Below are positions 1 to 6,419 of a DNA stretch of 6,987 nucleotides, piece by piece; within the stretch, counting starts at the first letter, position 1; each line of letters begins with the position of its first letter. The notes under the pieces were generated by a model. That model was not told the DNA's origin, did no database searches, and saw only the letters and a program-made list of their open reading frames with translations. Location of the stretch: contig JARLHB010000220.1 in the NCBI GenBank assembly GCA_031292465.1, positions 1-6,987 of the forward strand, in the 5' to 3' direction. The position numbers and the translations under genes were made by a program. Source of the DNA: Ignavibacteriaceae bacterium. Lineage in GTDB: Bacteria > Bacteroidota > Ignavibacteria > Ignavibacteriales > Ignavibacteriaceae.

Positions 1-463
1 TGTTGTATCAGACCTTCTTTCAGGATCAAAAAGTTCAAGGCTGTATAAAAATCTGGTCTTTGAAAAAGAAATCGCGCAGGACATAACCGCTTATCAATTT
101 TCAGGAAAATTCGGTGGCTTTTTTGCAATTATTGCTACCGCAAAGCCCGGAATAAGCCTTGATATTTTAAAAACTGAAATATTCATTGAAATTGAAAAGC
201 TTAAAACCGGGGGTGTTGGTGAAAAGGAATTACAAAAATCCAAGAATGGGATAAAATCCAATTTTATTTATTCAATGCAGAATATAGATTCCATAGCTGA
301 CCAAATTAATTCCTATAATTTTTTCCTCGGAGAACCTAACTCATTCAATTTTGACTTATTAAGGTTTGAGGAAATAACTAATGAAAAGATTAAACAAGTA
401 ACAGGAGATTATCTTCTAAAACCGTTCGTTGAACTACATGTAATACCACAAAAGGAAGGATGA
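1..463 (+). CDS. M16 family peptidase subunit, C-terminal part (5' end outside window)
   Basis: An open frame enters from the left edge (first full codon at base 2) and ends at TGA 461-463, giving 153 visible residues. The start SGSKSSRLYKNLVFEKEIAQ, followed by an ATAKPG strand, matches the C-terminal half of bacterial M16B (processing-peptidase-like) proteins. M16 enzymes are clamshell zinc proteases; the HxxEH site sits in the N-terminal half, which is off-window, so activity cannot be judged. The visible part lacks the usual Arg...Tyr substrate loop: where LRxKxGxxY is expected it reads NLVFEKEIAQDITAY. This is the pattern of the zinc-binding partner in known heterodimeric M16B proteases, with the following gene as the other subunit. 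The 7-base gap to that gene indicates one operon. The internal ATG at 275 is not a real start, because homologous sequence continues upstream of it. Family assignment is firm; the catalytic role is inferred. Confidence 0.9.
   Translation, partial: VVSDLLSGSKSSRLYKNLVFEKEIAQDITAYQFSGKFGGFFAIIATAKPGISLDILKTEIFIEIEKLKTGGVGEKELQKSKNGIKSNFIYSMQNIDSIADQINSYNFFLGEPNSFNFDLLRFEEITNEKIKQVTGDYLLKPFVELHVIPQKEG
452..460 (+). promoter_or_regulatory. Shine-Dalgarno site of the second M16 gene
   Basis: AAGGAAGGA lies just before the stop codon of the first M16 gene, 10 bases upstream of the ATG at 471. It is the clearest purine-rich ribosome binding site in the window and supports that start. Because it sits inside the end of the upstream gene, translation of the two subunits is probably coupled. 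Confidence 0.6.
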
Positions 464-470
464 ATTATTA

Positions 471-1838
471 ATGCAACCGATAGACAGAACAATAAGGCCT
501 GTTCCATCTGAAGAAATAAGTTTCTCGTTACCTGGAATTGAAACATTTAAACTGAGCAATAATCTTGAAGCTTCATTCATAAGAAAGACAAAACTTCCTA
601 TTCTGCAATTCAGTCTTCTGGTAAATGCAGGAAGTTTTTTAGACCCTGCAAATAAAAAAGGCTTGTCAAATTTATTCTCAATGTCTGTGGACGAAGGCGC
701 CGGTAAATACAATGCGCTTGAATTAGGCGACGAATTTGACTTCCTTGGCTCTAACTTTGGAGTCTCAAGCAGTGAAGATAATGTTTACCTTTCCCTTCAG
801 ACATTGAAGGAAAACTTTGACAAATCATTAGAGCTCTTTTCAACCGTAATTAAATCACCGCATTTTAATGAAGATGATTTTAAGCGCGAACAACGGAAAG
901 TAATTACCCACATACTTCAGCAGCAGGATGAGCCTGATGAGATTGCAGACATGATTTTTGACCGCATAATGTTTGGCAATTCAAATCCGTATTCCACGCC
1001 TATAACCGGGTATGATGAGGATGTTAAAAGTATTTCAATCACTGATATTAAAACATTCTACTCAGATTTTATACTCCCAAACAATTCAAAATTAATAGTT
1101 GTTGGAGATATTGCCAGGGAAGAACTAATATCGAAGCTTGAGCTTTATTTAAAAGATTGGGTATCTAAAGAGAACTCTATATGTATTCCCTTTAAAAAGT
1201 ATGACAGTGAGAGAAAGATTTACCTGTTTGATAAGAAAGGTTCCGTACAAAGCGAGATTAGAGTGGGCCACTCTGCCCCAAACAGAAAAGAAAATGACTT
1301 TTTTCCCAAAACAATCCTTAATACTATTCTGGGCGGTCAGTTTACAAGCAGGATAAATTTGAACCTTCGTGAAAAGAAGGGATACACTTACGGAGCAAAT
1401 TCAAGATTTCACTACCTGAAGGAAGCAGCTTACTTTTTAACGACTACATCTGTAGGAGCAGAAAATACGGGTAATGCCTTAAAGGAGATTTTTAATGAAC
1501 TGGAAGGGATCAAATCAGGGGTTACGAATGAAGAATTAGAATTTGCAAAATTATCTCTAATAAGGAAATTCCCTTCAAACTTTGAGACCTACAAACAAAT
1601 TGCATACAATTTAATAAGTATGGTTATTCACTCATTACCAGGTGATTATTTTAACACCTATATAGATAATATTAAATCTGTAAATAAAGAGCATGTAAAC
1701 AGCGCCGCCGTAAAATATATTCATCCAAATAAAGCAATAACGGTTATTGTTGGTGATAAAGAGAAAGTCCTGGACCAATTAAAAGATATAAGCTTTGAAA
1801 TAATTGAAGTGGATTTAAAAGGAAATAAGCTTAATTAA
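471..1838 (+). CDS. M16 family peptidase-like subunit lacking the zinc site (predicted non-catalytic partner)
   Basis: A complete 455-residue protein, normal length for a two-domain M16B subunit. The N-terminal domain (about 20-230) contains NAGSFLDP and GLSNLFSMSVDEGAG; the latter aligns with the family's GLxHLLEHMLFKGT. The zinc motif HxxEH is replaced by NLFSM at residues 67-71, so both His ligands and the catalytic Glu are gone. The C-terminal domain (about 240-455) begins with IRVGHSAP and carries LREKKGYTYGA, keeping the Arg300/Tyr307 pair that binds substrate in the family. In characterised heterodimeric M16B proteases one subunit has zinc and the other has this R/Y loop; the gene immediately upstream looks like the former. 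There is no signal peptide or membrane segment, so a cytoplasmic location is inferred. ATG 471 is chosen for the AAGGAAGGA upstream. The substrate is unknown. Confidence 0.92.
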   Translation: MQPIDRTIRPVPSEEISFSLPGIETFKLSNNLEASFIRKTKLPILQFSLLVNAGSFLDPANKKGLSNLFSMSVDEGAGKYNALELGDEFDFLGSNFGVSSSEDNVYLSLQTLKENFDKSLELFSTVIKSPHFNEDDFKREQRKVITHILQQQDEPDEIADMIFDRIMFGNSNPYSTPITGYDEDVKSISITDIKTFYSDFILPNNSKLIVVGDIAREELISKLELYLKDWVSKENSICIPFKKYDSERKIYLFDKKGSVQSEIRVGHSAPNRKENDFFPKTILNTILGGQFTSRINLNLREKKGYTYGANSRFHYLKEAAYFLTTTSVGAENTGNALKEIFNELEGIKSGVTNEELEFAKLSLIRKFPSNFETYKQIAYNLISMVIHSLPGDYFNTYIDNIKSVNKEHVNSAAVKYIHPNKAITVIVGDKEKVLDQLKDISFEIIEVDLKGNKLN

Positions 1839-1895
1839 AATACGCTTAAAGCTAAATCCATTAAGAGCAATTTATAACCTCGTATTTTTGTTTTT
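1837..1895 (+). terminator. Weak terminator candidate after the M16 pair
   Basis: AAAATACG (1837-1844) is complementary to CGTATTTT (1881-1888), with a smaller CTTAA/TTAAG pairing (1845-1849 with 1861-1865) inside the loop. A T-rich run, TTTTTGTTTTT, follows at 1885-1895. The position, directly after the M16 stop, fits a terminator. The stem is AT-rich and the loop long, so an intrinsic terminator is only a possibility. Confidence 0.3.
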
Positions 1896-1920
1896 ATTAT
1901 GAAGCTAATAAATATTATAA

Positions 1921-1996
1921 AAGTAAATTCAGCGGTCTGCAAATAACCTTAAAGGATTAAAATTTTGTTATTATAAAGCGATTCGCTGAATTACTT
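1921..1996. repeat. Nested inverted repeat (stem-loop) in the intergenic region
   Basis: The arm AAGTAAATTCAGCG (1921-1934) pairs with CGCTGAATTACTT (1984-1996) as 13 base pairs with one bulged A. Inside the 49-base loop, AATAAC (1942-1947) pairs with GTTATT (1967-1972). The core AATTCAGCG/CGCTGAATT is perfect. The result could be a two-tier hairpin in RNA or an extended operator in DNA. No T-run follows on the plus strand, so it does not look like a terminator. Confidence 0.55.
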
Positions 1997-2114
1997 CTCA
2001 TATCATGTTATAAAAAACATCCAAAGACGAAAGAGCGTTTTACGGTTTAATTTTGACAGCCGGCACATCTTCAATCACAAGTATTCTCATTTTAAAAACT
2101 GACAAGAAACATTA

Positions 2115-2149
2115 TTACTTTTAAATATTAAAGTAAATTCTTATTACTT
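2115..2149. repeat. Three alternating TTACTT/AAGTAA elements (mutually exclusive hairpins)
   Basis: TTACTTT (2115-2121), AAAGTAA (2130-2136) and TTACTT (2144-2149) follow one another with loops of 8 and 7 bases. The middle copy can pair with either neighbour but not with both at once. The same hexamer forms the ends of the inverted repeat at 1921-1996 and recurs at 2232-2237 near the start of the next gene. Either a regulator-binding array or an RNA switch is conceivable. The elements are AT-rich, so chance is a real alternative. Confidence 0.35.
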
Positions 2150-2251
2150 CACAATTAAACTATTATTATTTTATTTCGAATATTTATACAGGTTTAAGCG
2201 TTTATTCATTATGATTTTTGAACCATGTTAAAAGTAACCAGGGAATAACTT

Positions 2252-2593
2252 ATGCCGAAATTAATTACCATAAGAGAACTCAAAGAAGGCATGGAATTAG
2301 CCGTTCCGGTAAGGAATAAATTCAGCCAGGTTTTATTAACCGAAAATACAAAATTGGAAGAAAGCCACAGGAAAATACTACTACTTTGGGGTATACAAAA
2401 CATCTACGTTAAAAATGCAGAAGAGGAAAAAGAGTTAAAATTTGATAATGCTGACATCGAAAAGGCAAAAGAACAACTTAAGACACGATTTAAGTGGAAC
2501 TTCAGGAACTCTTTTGAAGAAGAAATTTATAATGCGGCACTGATGGAACAAGTAAAAAAAGTTAGAATGATACATAAGAATGAATTCGTTTGA
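2252..2593 (+). CDS. Small DUF3391-like protein (domain usually N-terminal to HD-GYP proteins)
   Basis: A 113-residue soluble protein. Residues 4-53 read I-REL-KEGMELAVPVRNKFSQ-LL-ENTKL followed by a helix and WGIQNIYV. This matches the pattern 'I-L-GM-LA-PV-N--G--LL--G--L-----I--L---GI--V-V' seen at the N-terminus of many HD-GYP phosphodiesterases and some HDOD proteins. The rest (66-105) is charged and helical, with KTRFKWN and an EEEIYNAAL segment like those that follow this domain in HDOD-associated proteins. Here the domain stands alone, its last 14 bases overlapping the HDOD gene in another frame. It probably works with that HDOD protein as a regulatory or adaptor subunit; this is inference from overlap and domain pairing. 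No catalytic residues are apparent. Start ATG 2252 has AGGG 8 bases upstream. Confidence 0.7.
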   Translation: MPKLITIRELKEGMELAVPVRNKFSQVLLTENTKLEESHRKILLLWGIQNIYVKNAEEEKELKFDNADIEKAKEQLKTRFKWNFRNSFEEEIYNAALMEQVKKVRMIHKNEFV

Positions 2594-3428
2594 AAAAATC
2601 ATACATAATATAAAAAGCATACAAACCCTGCCTACGATCTATACTTCCATTTCTGAAGCACTAAAGGATCCTTTTATAACGCCGGAAAAATTATCACGGA
2701 TTATATCTATTGACCAAGTTGCCTCATTAAAAATATTAAAAGTAGCAAATTCACCCTTTTATGGTTTTAGGGGAAGTATTGAAACTATTTCGCAGGCCAT
2801 TCTTTACCTTGGATTTGACGAAGTAAAAAATATAATATTTGCGCTCTCGGTCGTAAATATTTTTTCAAAGGGCGGAACAAATTTAGGACTAAAGCCTGCC
2901 GATTTATGGCGCCACTCAATTGGTGTTGGAATAGCTACAAGACTAATAGGAAATGCAATAGGTGAAAAGGAACTCGAAAATTATTTTTTAGCCGGGATAA
3001 TTCATGACATAGGCGAGCTCCTTTTTCTTGAATTTATTCCCGGAGAATACAAAAGTGTCTTAGAATTGGTGATAAAGAAAAACTGTACAATAAGAGAAGC
3101 AGAAACTGAAATTTTAGGCACTGATCACTGCAAAGCCGGGCAAATTCTTGCTGAAAAATGGAAGCTTCCTACAAGTCTGCAGGATGTTATCCTTTTCCAC
3201 CACGACGGCATAAAGGACAATCAAAGAAGTAAGCTTATAGCATCAGTTCACGTTGCGGATATTTTTGTTTTAGCTTTGGAATTGGGAAATAGCGGGGATA
3301 TTATAATTCCCGAACCTAATTTCGATGTCTGGGAAATTTTACAACTGCCTAAAGATTTTTTAACATCCATAAAGAAAAAATTGATTGACGATTATAAACA
3401 GACAGTTAGAATCATGTTGTCGGAATAA
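2580..3428 (+). CDS. HDOD domain signalling protein
   Basis: A 282-residue single-domain protein, normal length for a stand-alone HDOD (HD-related output domain) protein. LPTIYTSISEAL (17-28), ILKVANSPFYGFRGSI (52-67) and AILYLGFDEVKNII (73-86) are classic HDOD motifs. The second half retains an HD-type metal-ligand series: His112, His142-Asp143 (HDIGE), His183, His207-His208 and Asp227, with spacing like that of HD-GYP enzymes. The Lys usual after HDIG is Glu146, and there is no GYP motif. HDOD proteins are generally non-catalytic integrators in signalling, so hydrolase activity is only a possibility. No signal peptide or membrane span is visible. ATG 2580 overlaps the upstream gene; an in-frame stop at 2568-2570 rules out an earlier start. 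No clear Shine-Dalgarno site is present, so translation is probably coupled. The kinase gene follows after 3 bases. Confidence 0.92.
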   Translation: MNSFEKIIHNIKSIQTLPTIYTSISEALKDPFITPEKLSRIISIDQVASLKILKVANSPFYGFRGSIETISQAILYLGFDEVKNIIFALSVVNIFSKGGTNLGLKPADLWRHSIGVGIATRLIGNAIGEKELENYFLAGIIHDIGELLFLEFIPGEYKSVLELVIKKNCTIREAETEILGTDHCKAGQILAEKWKLPTSLQDVILFHHDGIKDNQRSKLIASVHVADIFVLALELGNSGDIIIPEPNFDVWEILQLPKDFLTSIKKKLIDDYKQTVRIMLSE

Positions 3429-3431
3429 TTA

Positions 3432-5162
3432 ATGGGACAAACTCAACAAAATGTTTTCGGCCAGAACTTTATTAGTGCAATAAGCGGGATAGATCCGCTT
3501 ATGTTACAGGAGAAATCATTTCAGCAAATAATTTCGGACGGCCTTGAAGCATACAGGAAAATAAAGGGCTGCTGCTCGGCAGCCCTTTATATTATTGATA
3601 AACAAAATTTCGATTTTCAATTTAAAACTTCTACCAAAGGTTGTATTAAGGAAGAATCAGAAAACACCTTTAAACTTCTGATTGATAACGGTACTATACC
3701 TAATTCATTGAGCACCGGCGAAATTACCTTCGGCAAAATAGAAGATGATAAACATAAAGACTGTTTTTTTATCATTCCCTTAATTGTCCAATCAGGAATC
3801 ATCGGATTGATAATACTTACTTTAGATGAATCTTTTTCAGATCAGGATGATACAATTAAACTTTGCCGGGTATATTCCAACTATTATACATTGGTAATGC
3901 AGAACCATTTTTTAATAGAAGAGATACAAAACATAAAATTGCTTTCAGAAGAACAAATTACCCTAAGAACAAATAAAATAGTTAAAAGTGCAAGAGAACT
4001 AAAATCTATCCTGGATGCAGTACATGCCGGCATTATTATTATTGACAGAGAGAATATGCAAATTGCCGACGCAAATTTAACTGCGGTACAATTAACCGGC
4101 ATTTCCAAAGAGGATATTATAGGTACAGAAATCGGGAGCTTATTTACATCGATAGATGGCACTACAAAATTAAATACGTTTACTCCAAATATTGAAGAAA
4201 TTCTAATAAGAAAAGACGGTACTTCAATACCTGTAATAAAAACCATTGCAGGTATCAATCTTGGGGAGGATGAATTTAATATTGAAACATTCTTAGATAT
4301 CACCGATCAAAAAAGGATGGAGCTAGCCCTTCAGGAAGCACATGACAAGCTTGAACAAAGAGTTGAGGAACGCACACTTCAACTTTCTATTGCGAACAAA
4401 GAACTTCAAAAAGAGATTACCGAACGTATCAGAATAGAGAAAGAATTAATAGCTGCAAAAGAAAGAGCTGAACAATCCGACAAGTTAAAGTCTGTCATCC
4501 TTGCAAATATGCAGCATGAATTTAGGACACCCCTGATAGGCATACAGGGCTTTTCTAATATCCTTATGGAAGAAATTACTAATACGGAACACCTTGATAT
4601 GCTTAATGGTATATATTCTTCCGGTCAAAGATTATTAAATACACTTAACAGTGTTTTGTTTATGTCAAAGTTCGAATCGGATATTATATCAATGGAATTA
4701 AAAGCATTTAACCTATCTCAACTAATAAACAACATAATTCCTCCGTTTAAAACGGCAGCTATCGAAAAGAATCTTGAATTTAGATTGAATTTGGATGATG
4801 AACTAATGCTTAAAATAGATGCTGATATGTTTTCCCAGGCAATAATTAATTTATTAGATAATGCAGTAAAGTTTACAAAAACAGGACATATTTCGGTTTC
4901 AATAGAGAAGGACAGTACAGATGGAAAAGAATGGGGATTAATCAAGATCAGCGATACCGGCATAGGAATAAACGACGGCAAACAAGAAGTGATTTTTAAA
5001 GCTTTCAGGCAAGGAAGCGAGGGATTTGCGCGTCAATATGAAGGTAACGGGCTCGGACTTACGCTTTCTAAAAAAATGATTGAACTAATGAATGGCAAAA
5101 TTACTCTTGAAAGCAAGGTAAATTCGGGTTCAACTTTTACTGTTTGGCTCCCGATAAATTAG
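3432..5162 (+). CDS. Soluble GAF-like/PAS sensor histidine kinase
   Basis: A 576-residue kinase. Residues about 20-165 look like a GAF-type sensor (IISDGLEAYRKI, then ALYIID, and a hydrophobic strand FIIPLIVQSGIIGLIIL). A PAS domain covers about 188-292 (ILDAVHAGIIIIDREN ... IRKDGTSIPVIKT ... FLDITDQKR). A charged coiled coil runs from about 293 to 350. The HisKA domain has its phospho-acceptor His362 in MQHEFRTPL. The ATPase domain is complete: N box NLLDNAVKF (473-481), G1 DTGIGI (508-513) and G2 GNGLGL (538-543), ending in the usual TFTVWLPIN. There is no membrane segment and no receiver domain, so it senses a cytoplasmic signal and must act on a separate, unseen response regulator. It starts 3 bases after the HDOD gene with only a weak CGGA upstream, implying coupling. 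A strong hairpin lies within codons 44-53. Confidence 0.95.
   Translation: MGQTQQNVFGQNFISAISGIDPLMLQEKSFQQIISDGLEAYRKIKGCCSAALYIIDKQNFDFQFKTSTKGCIKEESENTFKLLIDNGTIPNSLSTGEITFGKIEDDKHKDCFFIIPLIVQSGIIGLIILTLDESFSDQDDTIKLCRVYSNYYTLVMQNHFLIEEIQNIKLLSEEQITLRTNKIVKSARELKSILDAVHAGIIIIDRENMQIADANLTAVQLTGISKEDIIGTEIGSLFTSIDGTTKLNTFTPNIEEILIRKDGTSIPVIKTIAGINLGEDEFNIETFLDITDQKRMELALQEAHDKLEQRVEERTLQLSIANKELQKEITERIRIEKELIAAKERAEQSDKLKSVILANMQHEFRTPLIGIQGFSNILMEEITNTEHLDMLNGIYSSGQRLLNTLNSVLFMSKFESDIISMELKAFNLSQLINNIIPPFKTAAIEKNLEFRLNLDDELMLKIDADMFSQAIINLLDNAVKFTKTGHISVSIEKDSTDGKEWGLIKISDTGIGINDGKQEVIFKAFRQGSEGFARQYEGNGLGLTLSKKMIELMNGKITLESKVNSGSTFTVWLPIN
3561..3590. terminator. Perfect terminator-like hairpin inside the kinase gene
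   Basis: ATAAAGGGCTGC (3561-3572), loop TGCTCG, then GCAGCCCTTTAT (3579-3590): a perfect 12-bp inverted repeat. Its 20-base core is about 80% G+C in an otherwise AT-rich gene. It is followed by TTTATATTATT on the plus strand, and by TTTATTTT when read on the minus strand. It encodes kinase residues 44-53 (IKGCCSAALY). Form and T-rich flanks are those of an intrinsic terminator. Whether it terminates, attenuates or is silent is not known. Confidence 0.5.
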
Positions 5163-5216
5163 CATACAAATTCACTTCGGGCATATTATTTTAATTTTAG
5201 ATTAGTTTTGAAAAGT

Positions 5217-5234
5217 GCTTAATCAGAAATAAGC
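5217..5234. terminator. Weak hairpin between convergent genes
   Basis: In the 84-base gap (5163-5246) between the kinase stop and the stop of the opposite-strand gene, GCTTA and TAAGC flank an 8-base loop, followed by TGTTTATT on the plus strand. A shared bidirectional terminator would be expected here, but this 5-bp stem is weak. Nothing better is visible in the gap. Confidence 0.25.
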
Positions 5235-5246
5235 TGTTTATTCACT

Positions 5247-6269
5247 TCATTCTTTATCTTTATTAGCAGCAATTATTGCAGAAGGGCTTATAAATTTATA
5301 ACCTATTTTTATCTGGCTGAAAATTTCCGGTTTAAGTGTTTCAAATCCATCAGCTTTAATGGCAATCAGTTTATTATTTCCTAAATGTATTTTCTCCACT
5401 TTACTTTTAAATGAATCTTTAATTTCACTGTTACTGCCGCTTAATACCTCAGGAAGCGCACTTTGGACTAAAAGCTTTATGTTCCTTTTTGCAAATTCGT
5501 CCCGAATAACTTCACCTGCGGGCGACAAATAAAGTTTTGAGTTGTCATCAATAAGAAAAAACACTGCATTTGGAAAGTCTGCAACAATCGATCGGATAGC
5601 CAATTTTAATCTGTAAGTAGAGAAATCATAACTCAATTTATAATCAATATCACTGATTTTATCATTAATAAGTACTGCATATTCTTTCCTGTTTTCGGCT
5701 AAATCAGGAATTATTTTACAGGCGGATTTTGAAGGCACAAGGGTTGCAATAAAGGTTTGCGGAAATTCAATCATTGTGTTTAAATCCTTTGTATTGAGGT
5801 CTTCCAATCCAAAGACTATTATACCAATGTTACCTGCATCCCTTATTATATCATTATCATAATTAAATTCTGCTGTTAGTTTTAGGCTGTTTTGCATATA
5901 AACTTCAACCGAAGTTTTCCCATCTGCTGCCTTCTCCATAGATTTTATCTGCATATCCGATGAATAAAATGAACCATATATTTCCGATAATACCACAGGT
6001 ATAGGCAAATCTTTAGGCAGAATTATTTGGTAGGAGTAAACATCCGCAGCGTTTTTACTTTTTACTTTCTTAATCCATTCACTTTTCAGTCCAAAGCTAC
6101 TAAGGTCATGCAAAAACACTTTATTTACATCGCCCACACTCAGGCCGCTTTCTTTTGCATACCCCCTGTTATGAAATATTTTTGCAACAATTACATTTGC
6201 AGCCAAAACAAGTATGGCTAAGCCGAATAGAAGAGTAATAATCTTTTTTTTTACAGGAGAAATATTCAT
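5247..6269 (-). CDS. Membrane-anchored divergent polysaccharide deacetylase-like protein, motif residues lost
   Basis: A 340-residue protein with a Lys-rich start (KKK, 7-9) and one hydrophobic helix (about 10-30), so an N-terminal anchor with the rest outside the cytoplasm. Residues about 80-140 form a small alpha/beta region. A segment beginning IGIIVFGLEDL (148-158), then PQTFIATLVPS and an EYAVLINDK strand, then RLKLAIRSIVADFPNAVFFLIDDNSK (split here as residues 220-245) and IKLLVQS follow the order of divergent polysaccharide deacetylases (YibQ/DUF610). In that family these positions read IDDLG, an H-P-M-E strand, NHMGS and FVDS. Here the DD is Phe153-Gly154, the NHMG is replaced around 240-243, and DS is Gln269-Ser270. 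If the alignment is right, this is a non-catalytic relative, perhaps binding cell-wall glycan. The fold call is my own motif reading and moderate. ATG 6269 has no clear Shine-Dalgarno site. Its upstream neighbour is the enoyl-CoA hydratase gene, 150 bases away. Confidence 0.6.
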   Translation of the reverse strand: MNISPVKKKIITLLFGLAILVLAANVIVAKIFHNRGYAKESGLSVGDVNKVFLHDLSSFGLKSEWIKKVKSKNAADVYSYQIILPKDLPIPVVLSEIYGSFYSSDMQIKSMEKAADGKTSVEVYMQNSLKLTAEFNYDNDIIRDAGNIGIIVFGLEDLNTKDLNTMIEFPQTFIATLVPSKSACKIIPDLAENRKEYAVLINDKISDIDYKLSYDFSTYRLKLAIRSIVADFPNAVFFLIDDNSKLYLSPAGEVIRDEFAKRNIKLLVQSALPEVLSGSNSEIKDSFKSKVEKIHLGNNKLIAIKADGFETLKPEIFSQIKIGYKFISPSAIIAANKDKE

Positions 6270-6348
6270 TATATATCTAAGCTCAAAATTTATAAGACAA
6301 AATTAATTTATGAGAGATCCAAAATTCTTATTCTAAAGCCAACAGTAT

Positions 6349-6411
6349 ATTAAACAATAATATCCCCATTAGTCCGGCACCCGGGTTATTTTAGAGTATT
6401 ATCAGTTTAAT
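6349..6411. repeat. Long imperfect inverted repeat between the two minus-strand genes
   Basis: ATTAAAC (6349-6355) pairs with GTTTAAT (6405-6411), and ATAATA (6357-6362) with TATTAT (6397-6402), separated by a 1x2 internal mismatch. At the same centre, CCGG (6374-6377) and CCGG (6381-6384) flank a 3-base loop. All three tiers share a centre near 6380. It lies just after the enoyl-CoA hydratase stop on the minus strand, so it may be a terminator or processing site. No T-run follows, which argues against a classical intrinsic terminator. The rest of the 6270-6419 gap shows nothing else I can identify. Confidence 0.45.
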
Positions 6412-6419
6412 GTTTTAAA

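Larger units (their letters stand above)
1839..2251. other. Long non-coding intergenic region before the signalling cassette
   Basis: This 413-base stretch has no credible gene; the only open frames are around 15 codons or fewer with no family resemblance. It holds a weak terminator candidate at its left end, a nested inverted repeat at 1921-1996, and a run of alternating TTACTT/AAGTAA hexamers at 2115-2149, with another AAGTAA at 2232-2237. A TTGACA hexamer occurs at 2053-2058 and a TATACA at 2185-2190, but they are not spaced as a -35/-10 pair. I could not find the TTTG / TAnnTTTG promoter arrangement of Bacteroidota. The promoter for the genes starting at 2252 must nevertheless lie here. 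AGGG at 2240-2243 is a plausible ribosome binding site for the ATG at 2252. Confidence 0.6.

Noticed and set aside
1260..1274. Palindrome AGAGTGG-G-CCACTCT in the second M16 gene
   Set aside because: The one-base centre cannot make a full hairpin, there is no T-run, and the codons encode a conserved family segment (IRVGHSAP), so coding constraint explains it.
2053..2087. TTGACA at 2053-2058 with TATTCT at 2082-2087 as a promoter
   Set aside because: The spacer is 23 bases, too long for a sigma-70 type promoter, and no better -10 lies at 16-18 bases.
2225..2248. Seven-codon upstream open frame (MLKVTRE) ending 3 bases before the ATG at 2252
   Set aside because: It has no ribosome binding site and no regulatory codon pattern; short ATG-to-stop frames are common in AT-rich leaders.
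2554..2593. A7G run near the end of the small gene as a programmed frameshift joining it to the HDOD gene
   Set aside because: The HDOD reading frame has a TGA at 2568-2570, after the A run and before the HDOD ATG, so a slip at the run could not produce a fusion.
3884..4303. 139-codon open frame on the minus strand under the kinase gene
   Set aside because: It lies wholly opposite the PAS region of a clear kinase gene and its hydrophobic Ile/Ser-rich translation is typical of an antisense shadow.
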